Shown here in pieces: positions 1 to 5,759 of a stretch of 5,781 nucleotides of DNA; position 1 is the stretch's first letter; every line of letters starts with the position of its first letter. A program made the translations under genes and the position numbers. Source of the DNA: an uncultured Chryseolinea sp. (GTDB taxonomy: Bacteria > Bacteroidota > Bacteroidia > Cytophagales > Cyclobacteriaceae); assembly GCA_946478915.1 (NCBI GenBank), contig CAMLER010000357.1:1-5781 (forward strand), in the 5' to 3' direction. Under the pieces are notes generated by a model, which saw nothing but the letters and a program-made list of their open reading frames with translations, did not search any database and was not told the origin of the DNA.

Positions 1-520
1 TACGCCCGACGAGCTGACAAAACACGTCCATCTTCTGCGCAAATTCGGGGTACTCCCAGAAGTCATCTTTGTAATGATTTTCCAGTATCAGGGTAATGTC
101 ACGCGCCTTAGCATAAGGCAAACATTCTTCAATACAATCCGCGGCAAGTTTTACACCCTCCTCATTTGAGAGCTCAGGTCTGCGCTGACCAGAGAGCACG
201 CGGCAATACGATCCGCCCAGGATGTAGGTCATGTCGATCCAACGTTTCTGTTTCGCAATTTCTTTTGCGCGAAAACCGGCATCGGGATGGGTGAAGTCGG
301 GCGAACAACACATCATGGGAATAACTTTTCCAAGGTCTTCTACCTGCCTTCGGAATAGGGGCCAATTGGATTCCTTTTCCATTTCCAGAAATCCGGCGTA
401 CCATTCAAGGCCGTCGATATCCAATGCGGAAGCCAATTGAATCCATTCAGAAACCTTCATGGTTCCGTCCTTGCATAATGCCTGCATGAAAGCTTTCGGG
501 AAAGCGGCGAGTTTTGGCAT
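1..520 (-). CDS. Sugar phosphate isomerase/epimerase-like TIM-barrel protein (3' end outside window)
   Basis: My translation from ATG at 520 gives 173 residues open to the left edge, so the C-terminal part is missing; full-length relatives are usually about 270-310 residues. The protein resembles the xylose-isomerase-like TIM-barrel family (AP endonuclease 2 fold), whose members isomerise or epimerise sugars, some act as lyases or decarboxylases, and most bind a divalent metal. The start MPKLAAFPKAF and the segments DIDGLEWY (34-41), CCSPDFTHPD (71-80), CRVLSGQR (106-113) and ILENHYKDDFWEYPEFAQ (145-162) look like conserved strand ends; Glu147 in the ENH motif is the likely first metal ligand. 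The later metal and substrate residues lie off the window. ATG follows the TAA of the upstream dehydrogenase after only 3 bp and has no visible Shine-Dalgarno, which suggests translational coupling. No signal peptide is visible, so it is probably cytoplasmic. The fold assignment is fairly sure; the substrate is unknown. Confidence 0.85.
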   Translation of the reverse strand, partial: MPKLAAFPKAFMQALCKDGTMKVSEWIQLASALDIDGLEWYAGFLEMEKESNWPLFRRQVEDLGKVIPMMCCSPDFTHPDAGFRAKEIAKQKRWIDMTYILGGSYCRVLSGQRRPELSNEEGVKLAADCIEECLPYAKARDITLILENHYKDDFWEYPEFAQKMDVFCQLVGR

Positions 521-523
521 GGG

Positions 524-1321
524 TTATTTCGAAGGTATTGTTGATGTATCTTTTGGAGGATTCCGCCCGATAAGCGGATATTGTTCAAGATCGACAACCT
601 GCCCGCTGACAGGTCCGCTTTCATCCGATATCCAATAAATCGCGGCCGCGGCAATTTCTTCGGGCGTTAGAAGGCGTCCAGCCGGAGCGTTGGTTTTCGG
701 CAGATCAGTATACCAGTCTTCGCGAAGTCCCTGGCTGCGTTTACGCATCACTTCAGACTCCGTAAGCACCCATCCGGGATTGATCTGATTTACACGGACA
801 CCATTCTCACGATACAATGTATCGCCGAGATTTCGGGTCATGGTCATCAACGCTCCTTTTGAAACACTGTAAGGAAGTAAATTGGGCTCTCCACAGTAGG
901 CATTCACGGAGCCGATGTTTAGCACGCATCCCTTTGCATTTTGCAAATGGGTAAGCGCAGTTTTTATCAGCATAAATGGAACAATGGTATTTACATCCAC
1001 CACAAGCCGGAAATAATCAACGTCAGTCGTGTGAATATTTCCCGATACAACCATGGCCGCATTATTGACCAGTGCGTCGAGCCGTCCGAATTTGGCTAAC
1101 GCCAGGTCTACCAGGCGTTGCGCACTGCCTTCGGTACGAAGGTCCTCGATATGCAATGCGGCTTTTTCATTTCCGATTTCACTGGCTACCTGTTCGCCAA
1201 GATCGCGCTCAAGACCGTGAATTATCACCGACGCGCCCTCTGCAACACATCTCAGCGCTATGGCTTTTCCAATGCCTGTAGTGCTGCCGGTGACGAGTAC
1301 GACTTTGTCTTTTAGCCGCAT
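524..1321 (-). CDS. SDR family NAD(P)-dependent oxidoreductase
   Basis: A complete 265-residue classical short-chain dehydrogenase, of normal family length (about 250). It should oxidise or reduce a hydroxyl/keto group on a small substrate with NAD(P). Seen in the sequence: the Rossmann dinucleotide motif TGSTTGIG (11-18), NNAA (86-89), the catalytic tetrad Asn111, Ser138, Tyr151 and Lys155 (YSVSK), and NPGWVLT (181-187) after the catalytic helix. A 20-residue tail after the usual VDLE end (YPLIGRNPPK...) goes beyond the minimal fold and may help form the active site or oligomer. Residues after strand 2 (HGLERD) show no clear Asp that would settle NAD versus NADP. It lies between the zinc-type dehydrogenase (3 bp upstream) and the isomerase (3 bp downstream), in what looks like one operon, so it probably acts on the same sugar or sugar acid. 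ATG at 1321 directly precedes the Rossmann strand; no Shine-Dalgarno is seen. The substrate cannot be read from the sequence. Confidence 0.95.
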   Translation of the reverse strand: MRLKDKVVLVTGSTTGIGKAIALRCVAEGASVIIHGLERDLGEQVASEIGNEKAALHIEDLRTEGSAQRLVDLALAKFGRLDALVNNAAMVVSGNIHTTDVDYFRLVVDVNTIVPFMLIKTALTHLQNAKGCVLNIGSVNAYCGEPNLLPYSVSKGALMTMTRNLGDTLYRENGVRVNQINPGWVLTESEVMRKRSQGLREDWYTDLPKTNAPAGRLLTPEEIAAAAIYWISDESGPVSGQVVDLEQYPLIGRNPPKDTSTIPSK

Positions 1322-1324
1322 ACA

Positions 1325-2350
1325 TTAGACAGGCTTGAGAACACTTTTCACAACGGCACAGGTATGCATCTTTTCAAATGCCTCATGCCATTCTGTGACT
1401 GGCCACACGCCACCGATAATGGGCTTGACATCCAGCTGACCGCTCGCCATCAATGCAATGACACGTTCCCATATCGGCCAATTGTGACTGAAGCTTCCCT
1501 GCAATGTTACATTCTTCTGAACGATGGGATCGAGTGAAAATCCCTGAGGTTGCGGTCCCCATCCCACTTTGGTGATATGTCCCTTGGGACGCACCCATTG
1601 CATAGCATTTTTTAAGGTCAGACTATTTCCTGCTGCATCGATGATGCAATCAGCGCCTAGCCCATCGCGTTGTTTCGCCCATTCAGTTGCATCGCCAATG
1701 ATTCCTTCACATCCATAAACCTTTGCAATATCGAGTCGGTCGCAATCCGATTGTAGTCCTACAAGTGCAACCTCTGCCCCACACAAACGCGCGACTGCGG
1801 CACAAAGAATACCGATGGTTCCCGGACCGATCACAATAACGCGGTCGCCAGGCTTCAATCTGGAATTTTCAACGACGGCATTGAATGCCACGCAACATGG
1901 TTCAGTAAGACAAGCTTGTTCGAAGCTCAGGTTCGCCGGAACGGTATGAAGGCATCGCGCAGGCACCCGTACATAGCGGGTCATTGCGCCATTTACCCCG
2001 TATCCAAAACCCTTGCGTGTGGGGTCAAGGTTGTAAAAGCCCTTCCGTGACATGGGATTGTTCTGATCAATGACTGCTGCGGTTTCACTTACCACGCGAT
2101 CACCCTCCTTCCATCCCACCACGCGCTTGCCGAGTTCGGCAATGTGCCCACCGAACTCATGGCCGAGCACCACGGGATAATTTACCGGCCAGCTGTGATC
2201 GTTTGTCCATTGGTGCAGATCGCTGCCGCAGACACCAACGTTAGCTACTTCAAGCAAAACGTCGTCTTCGCCGATCTCCGGTTTTTCAATTTCTCGAATT
2301 TCAACAGAGCCTTTTACGGGGGCGAAGTTTACTACGGCAGGGTATTTCAT
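1325..2350 (-). CDS. Medium-chain (zinc-type) alcohol/polyol dehydrogenase lacking the structural zinc cysteines
   Basis: A complete 341-residue protein of the medium-chain dehydrogenase superfamily, resembling the sorbitol/L-iditol and threonine dehydrogenase branch (about 340-350 residues). It should oxidise a secondary hydroxyl of a polyol or sugar with NAD(P). The catalytic zinc site is intact: Cys41 in VCGSD, His64-Glu65 in GHEFGG, and Glu150 in LTEPCC. The nucleotide motif GPGTIG is at 175-180. The GroES-like domain is roughly 1-150, the Rossmann domain about 151-285, and the C-terminal part returns to the catalytic domain. Oddly, the structural zinc lobe at 95-109, normally four Cys spaced 3, 3 and 8, has Asp95, Asn98, Ser101 and Asp109; the flanking YNL-P and KGFGYGVNGAM context is retained, so alignment is unambiguous. 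It is the first gene of a tightly packed trio (3 bp to the next gene) and follows a 141-bp gap with 7-bp repeats. Stop TAA is at 1327-1325. Exact substrate unknown. Confidence 0.93.
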   Translation of the reverse strand: MKYPAVVNFAPVKGSVEIREIEKPEIGEDDVLLEVANVGVCGSDLHQWTNDHSWPVNYPVVLGHEFGGHIAELGKRVVGWKEGDRVVSETAAVIDQNNPMSRKGFYNLDPTRKGFGYGVNGAMTRYVRVPARCLHTVPANLSFEQACLTEPCCVAFNAVVENSRLKPGDRVIVIGPGTIGILCAAVARLCGAEVALVGLQSDCDRLDIAKVYGCEGIIGDATEWAKQRDGLGADCIIDAAGNSLTLKNAMQWVRPKGHITKVGWGPQPQGFSLDPIVQKNVTLQGSFSHNWPIWERVIALMASGQLDVKPIIGGVWPVTEWHEAFEKMHTCAVVKSVLKPV

Positions 2351-2357
2351 CTTTGAA

Positions 2358-2385
2358 ATAGTTAATCGTTATCAGTTAATCGTTA
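2358..2385 (-). repeat. 7-bp-period TAAC-type tandem array just before the dehydrogenase start
   Basis: On the minus strand four consecutive heptamers read TAACGAT, TAACTGA, TAACGAT, TAACTAT. The same block can be read as two 14-bp copies (GTTAATCGTTATCA and GTTAATCGTTATTA on the plus strand, 2361-2388). The array ends 7 bp before the ATG of the medium-chain dehydrogenase, occupying the place of a ribosome-binding site. Gain or loss of a unit would alter the 5' leader. Confidence 0.85.
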
Positions 2386-2443
2386 TTAGTAGAGGGTGCG
2401 AAATTCAAGTGGGCATTTCATAGCCTTAGATTCTTTCGAATTC

Positions 2444-2483
2444 CCTTATTCCTTATTCCTTATTCCTTATACCTTATACCTCT
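2444..2483 (-). repeat. 7-bp-period TAAGG-type tandem array
   Basis: On the minus strand the block reads AGAGGTA, TAAGGTA, three copies of TAAGGAA, then a partial TAAGG. It begins about 9 bp after the TAG stop of the HPS-like gene. Because 7 is not a multiple of 3, successive TAA triplets fall in all three forward frames within 21 bp. A lone TAAGG recurs nearby at 2428-2424. Confidence 0.88.
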
Positions 2484-2491
2484 TTAACTAA

Positions 2492-3199
2492 CTAATTCCC
2501 TCCGATCAGTACATCATCATAGGAATGGATCTTCTGACAGATAAGGCGCAGAGAGCTTTCAAGATCACCGTCAGCGGTTTTGAAAGCGTCGGCGTCGATA
2601 GTCAATGGCGCTCCCAGTACAACCAGAGGCGCACCATACAAGGGGCATTGGATAGCTTGTTCGAGGCTTAATCCTCCGACAGCCTGAACAGGTATGCTTA
2701 CCGCTTTCACAATTTCTTTCAGCTGGTCTAACGGACTGGGCATGCGTAGGCCGCGGGCTGCAATTCCGCGCCGTTCGTCGTAACCAATATGGTGGACAAT
2801 ATAATCGCAGCCTAGATCCTCGAGTTGTTTGGCCCCGTCTACCATATCGGGGCAACCGAGATTGTCGCCCATTACCTTTACACCAAAGTCTTTCCCCGCC
2901 TTGACAACGCAGCGAATAGTTTCTTCATGTGCGCGGGCCATAACGACCACGTGGGTAGCGCCGGCCTTTGCCATCATCTCCGCTTCGAGATAACCCCCAT
3001 CCATGGTTTTAAGGTCGGCAACAATGGGTACACCCGGAAATGCCTTGCGCAGTTCGCGAACGCCGTGCAAGCCTTCAGCAAGAATAAACGGAGTACCTGC
3101 TTCAAGCCAGTCAACGCCGGCGCGCATCGCGAGGGCCGCGGTGCTCAGCGCTTCTTTGATATCGATTAGGTCTAGCGAGATCTGGACTATTGGCTTCAT
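2492..3199 (-). CDS. HUMPS-superfamily protein, 3-hexulose-6-phosphate synthase-like decarboxylase/aldolase
   Basis: A complete 235-residue beta/alpha barrel of the orotidine-5'-phosphate decarboxylase suprafamily, slightly longer than typical members (about 210-220). Family members decarboxylate 3-keto-L-gulonate 6-phosphate (UlaD type) or condense formaldehyde with ribulose 5-phosphate (HPS type) through a Mg-stabilised enediolate. Visible landmarks: Asp10 at strand 1, Glu33 in LEAGTP, the signature D62-L-K64-T-M-D67, Asp112 on strand 5, HHIGYD (136-141), AVGG (173-176) and the phosphate-loop-like LGAPLT (195-200). His-x-Gly-Tyr-Asp and the absence of Arg both three residues after His137 and in the last phosphate loop favour HPS over UlaD. 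No PHI (SIS-domain) isomerase is adjacent; the neighbours are dehydrogenases and a sugar isomerase, which suggests a sugar or sugar-acid pathway instead of formaldehyde fixation. ATG at 3199 directly precedes strand 1; no Shine-Dalgarno is visible. Stop is TAG. Family sure, reaction unsure. Confidence 0.88.
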   Translation of the reverse strand: MKPIVQISLDLIDIKEALSTAALAMRAGVDWLEAGTPFILAEGLHGVRELRKAFPGVPIVADLKTMDGGYLEAEMMAKAGATHVVVMARAHEETIRCVVKAGKDFGVKVMGDNLGCPDMVDGAKQLEDLGCDYIVHHIGYDERRGIAARGLRMPSPLDQLKEIVKAVSIPVQAVGGLSLEQAIQCPLYGAPLVVLGAPLTIDADAFKTADGDLESSLRLICQKIHSYDDVLIGGN

Positions 3200-3290
3200 A
3201 GAAATGGCTGTAATTAGAGCCGTTAAGTTAGAAAAATAAAGGAAAATGAAAGGAGCAAATAGCGCAATGGAGGGAAGGTGGAGCGTAAAG

Positions 3291-3340
3291 CGGTAACCGG
3301 TGGTCAGGTGGTCGGTCCCGATAGTCTATCGCGATCCGCC
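3291..3340. repeat. Cluster of small dyads and an 8-bp direct repeat (possible REP-like unit)
   Basis: Within 50 bp there are CGGTAACCG (3291-3299, a dyad with a 1-bp centre), two near-identical octamers GGTGGTCA and GGTGGTCG (3299-3314), and CGATAGTCTATCG (3319-3331, 6-bp arms with a 1-bp centre). The last dyad extends imperfectly on both sides, giving about 9 of 11 matched positions per arm between GGTCCCGATAG and CTATCGCGATC. The block is GC-richer than the sequence around it. It could be a degenerate REP-like intergenic palindrome or an operator cluster; one copy cannot decide. Confidence 0.4.
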
Positions 3341-3513
3341 GGCGCGAGGATGAAATGTGCAGCTGGTTGTTTTTAAACTGAGAAGATTTGGAAAAGTCAA
3401 CCATCCCGCCTTTTTCCCAGGCAGGTATCCATTTAGTTCGCGTTTCAGAAATTAGATAATGTGATGAGCTAACCAGATCTATTAAAACATTTGGTATCGG
3501 CATGACGAACGGG

Positions 3514-3542
3514 ATAAATATACTTTCACCTTGTTACGTAAC
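3514..3542 (-). promoter_or_regulatory. Weak candidate promoter/operator for the HPS-like transcript
   Basis: A perfect 10-bp palindrome, GTTACGTAAC (3533-3542), is followed on the minus strand after 10 bp by TATATTTAT (3522-3514), which partly resembles the Bacteroidota -7 element TAnnTTTG but lacks its final G. No TTTG-type -33 element is seen at the right distance. If used, it would give a leader of roughly 300 bases before the ATG at 3199. This is a suggestion only. Confidence 0.2.
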
Positions 3543-3599
3543 TGGACTGAGCGTATGAAGCGAACTTAGATAAACGAGAATTGTCTTAGCCCTCTATAA

Positions 3600-5759
3600 T
3601 TAAATTTTAATCAAATCCGATTTTTGTAAAGGTAGCCGCCTTATTCGTTTTCCCGTCGCTGCAAAGATCGCATTAGCCAATGCAGGGGCTATCGGCGGAA
3701 CGCCAGGCTCTCCGGCGCCACCCATTTTTTCAGTGCCAGGCACTATGTGGACTTCAATCTTGGGAGCTTCATTCATCCTCAGCATCCGGTAATCATGAAA
3801 ATTCGATTGTTGTACCTCACCTTTTTCGATAGTTATTTCGCGATACAATGCGGCAGTAAGTCCATAAATAATACCGCCTTCCATCTGTGCACGAACACCA
3901 TTGGGGTTAACTGCCAAGCCACAGTCAATAGCGCACACCACGCGATGAATCCGTAGGTTACCATTGTCAATTGATATTTCGACTACTTGTGATACATAAC
4001 TTCCCATGGCTTCATGCACTGCAATTCCCCGGGACCTTCCTTGCGGTAACGGTTTATCCCACTCGGCTTTTTCAGCAGCTAAATTCAGTGCCGCTAAATG
4101 CCTTGGTGAACTCGCCAACAACGTACGTCTATATTCAGCAGTATCCACTCTGGCGCTTACAGCAAGTTGATCAATCAATGTTTCCATTACGAAAGCTGTA
4201 TGCGTGTTTCCCACGGAACGCCATGCCGTGACTGGTACGTCCAGTTTGGTCGTCGTATGCAATTCGAATGAATAATGTAAAATTGTGTCTGAGTACGGCG
4301 CACCCGTTGTAACAGAGCTGTAATCTATTCCATTCTGAACAATGTATTGTTCTAAAGGCGTATTCGTAAAAAGCGATTGGCCGACAATGCGGTGCTGCCA
4401 TGCGACGGGATAACCATCCGTACCAACACCAATTTTTACACGATGAAGATAAACCGGCCGGTAATAGCCTCCCTTTATGTCATCTTCGCGCGTCCAAACC
4501 AGTTTAATAAATTCACCGCTGAGCTTCGCGATCTGAACAGCTTCCATGATCCAGTCTGCATGGAAAACGCCACGCCTTCCAAAACTTCCTCCAAGATGCG
4601 GTGTGTGAAACAAAACCTGCTCAGGCTTAATGTTAAGAAACGCAGCGACCTCAGCCTGATGATGTAAAGGGCATTGACTGCCTGACCAAACTTCACATAG
4701 GTTTCCAGTAATTTTGACTGTGCAATTCAACGGCTCCATGGGCGCGTGTGCCAGAAAAGGAAAAGTAAATTCGGCATCTATTGAACGATGTGCATTTTTT
4801 AAGGCAGTCGTCACTTCACCTTTTTCCTTGGCCACCAGACCCTTTCTCTTTGACAACTTTGAATATTGCTCCGACAACGACTGGCTGTCTATATTTTCAT
4901 TTTCGCCATTCTCCCATTCTATTGTCAGTGCTTCACGCCCTTTTTTAGCAGTCCAAAAGTTGTCAGCAATCACAGCGATACCGGTTGGAATTTGTACGAC
5001 GCTCCTCACACCTACTATCTCGGTCGCCGCAGTTGCATCATAAGATTTTACCCTTCCTCCAAATACTGGCGCGTGTGCGACAACTGCCGTAAGCATTCCA
5101 GGAAAATGAATATCTATACCATACTGAGCTGTCCCGTTAATCTTCTCTGCGTTATCCAATCGCTTCTGAGATTTGCCGATATATTTCCAGTCCCGGGATC
5201 CGGATAGCTTAACAACAGGCTTAGGGAACAGCGAGGCTTCCTTCGCGACAGCTCCAAAACTTAATCTCTTGTTATCACCTACTATATGGCCATTGTCTGT
5301 GCTGCACATATCCGGCGAAATACCCCACCGCTTTGCAGCAGCATTTATCAGCATTATCCGGGCGGTAGCTCCAGCCTGACGGTAAATATCAAACTGCGAT
5401 GCTGTAGTCTCTGAACCTCCTGTGAATCTTTCGATAACCGGTTTCAAAAAATCGTCAGCGGTTCCAGGCGCCCGATGTTCGACTTTAATTTTTTTCCAAT
5501 CACAATCTAACTCTTCGGCTATTAGCATCGGCAAGGTTGTCCAGATGCCTTGGCCCATTTCAACTTTTGAAAGAATTATCACGACGCTGTCGTCTTCACC
5601 AATATGTAAGAAAGCATTGGGAGAGAATGTGAATGGCTGCGACTTTGCAGCAAGCCGTCGTGTTATTGGTATTGCAATTGAGATCAGGAGTCCACCACCA
5701 ATGAAACCTCCAACTCTGATAAAATCCCGCCGATTAATAGCTAATTTTTTATTTGTCAA
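3600..5759 (-). CDS. Molybdopterin-binding large subunit, xanthine dehydrogenase/aldehyde oxidase family (IorB-like)
   Basis: A 719-residue subunit, of normal length for IorB-type proteins (about 720-750). The family hydroxylates N-heterocycles or oxidises aldehydes at a Mo-cytosine-dinucleotide centre and passes electrons to a small [2Fe-2S] subunit. The N-terminus has a Tat-type leader: NRRDF (9-13), then a hydrophobic glycine-rich stretch to about residue 32, so export across the inner membrane is expected. Cofactor motifs are EMGQGIW (67-73), FTGGSETTA (112-120), GGSFGRRG (390-397), AWRSVGNTHTAF (512-523) and GGAGEPG (680-686); Glu684 is the likely catalytic base. The alpha/beta hammerhead domain is about 205-290. 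The chosen start is TTG at 5759: it sits just before the Tat motif and no in-frame ATG lies between it and the window edge, though the frame stays open to 5781. No Shine-Dalgarno is visible. The substrate is unknown, and a link to the sugar-type genes across the 400-bp gap is not shown. Confidence 0.93.
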   Translation of the reverse strand: MTNKKLAINRRDFIRVGGFIGGGLLISIAIPITRRLAAKSQPFTFSPNAFLHIGEDDSVVIILSKVEMGQGIWTTLPMLIAEELDCDWKKIKVEHRAPGTADDFLKPVIERFTGGSETTASQFDIYRQAGATARIMLINAAAKRWGISPDMCSTDNGHIVGDNKRLSFGAVAKEASLFPKPVVKLSGSRDWKYIGKSQKRLDNAEKINGTAQYGIDIHFPGMLTAVVAHAPVFGGRVKSYDATAATEIVGVRSVVQIPTGIAVIADNFWTAKKGREALTIEWENGENENIDSQSLSEQYSKLSKRKGLVAKEKGEVTTALKNAHRSIDAEFTFPFLAHAPMEPLNCTVKITGNLCEVWSGSQCPLHHQAEVAAFLNIKPEQVLFHTPHLGGSFGRRGVFHADWIMEAVQIAKLSGEFIKLVWTREDDIKGGYYRPVYLHRVKIGVGTDGYPVAWQHRIVGQSLFTNTPLEQYIVQNGIDYSSVTTGAPYSDTILHYSFELHTTTKLDVPVTAWRSVGNTHTAFVMETLIDQLAVSARVDTAEYRRTLLASSPRHLAALNLAAEKAEWDKPLPQGRSRGIAVHEAMGSYVSQVVEISIDNGNLRIHRVVCAIDCGLAVNPNGVRAQMEGGIIYGLTAALYREITIEKGEVQQSNFHDYRMLRMNEAPKIEVHIVPGTEKMGGAGEPGVPPIAPALANAIFAATGKRIRRLPLQKSDLIKI

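Larger units (their letters stand above)
2351..2491 (-). other. Intergenic region with two 7-bp-period arrays
   Basis: This 141-bp spacer separates the HPS-like gene from the dehydrogenase trio. It holds two short tandem arrays (listed separately), no terminator-like hairpin with a U-tract, and no clear Bacteroidota-type promoter (TTTG / TAnnTTTG). The only inverted repeat I see is a 4-bp stem with a 4-base loop near 2430-2441, too weak to call. Read-through from the HPS-like gene into the dehydrogenases is therefore plausible but not shown. Confidence 0.6.
3200..3599. other. 400-bp intergenic region without a convincing gene
   Basis: This gap lies between the end of the molybdenum hydroxylase gene and the HPS-like gene. 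A 91-codon minus-strand frame (3503-3228) crosses it, but it has no recognisable motif, uneven composition, and its second half runs through the dyad cluster, so I do not call it coding. The gap contains a dyad and direct-repeat cluster near 3291-3340, a perfect 10-bp palindrome at 3533-3542 and a weak promoter-like box at 3514-3522. I see no strong hairpin plus U-tract that would terminate the upstream transcript. Confidence 0.6.

Noticed and set aside
1319..1327. Alternative ATG overlapping the dehydrogenase stop (TAATG) as the SDR start
   Set aside because: That ATG is out of frame with the Rossmann motif; the ATG at 1321 is in frame and immediately precedes the first strand.
2386..2421. 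11-codon minus-strand frame (MKCPLEFRTLY) between the HPS-like gene and the dehydrogenase, possible leader peptide
   Set aside because: No run of regulatory codons, no attenuator hairpins after it and no ribosome-binding site; its stop is simply the TAA at the edge of the repeat array.
2430..2441. Inverted repeat ATTC-TTTC-GAAT as a terminator after the HPS-like gene
   Set aside because: Only a 4-bp AT-rich stem and no U-tract; too weak to terminate.
3228..3503. 91-codon minus-strand open frame in the intergenic region, starting MPIPNVLIDL
   Set aside because: No recognisable domain, erratic composition (Arg/Pro-rich second half from the dyad cluster, Cys/Phe/His-rich end), no Shine-Dalgarno or partner gene; best explained as chance.
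4377..4667. Plus-strand open frame of about 96 codons inside the molybdenum hydroxylase gene, and similar antisense frames elsewhere
   Set aside because: It lies entirely antisense to a gene with clear family motifs and shows no domain of its own; the same holds for the other internal frames.
3600..5759. Foreign origin of the molybdenum hydroxylase gene based on lower GC
   Set aside because: Hand counts of individual 60-bp lines overlap between this gene and the sugar-type genes, so the difference is not clear enough to claim transfer.
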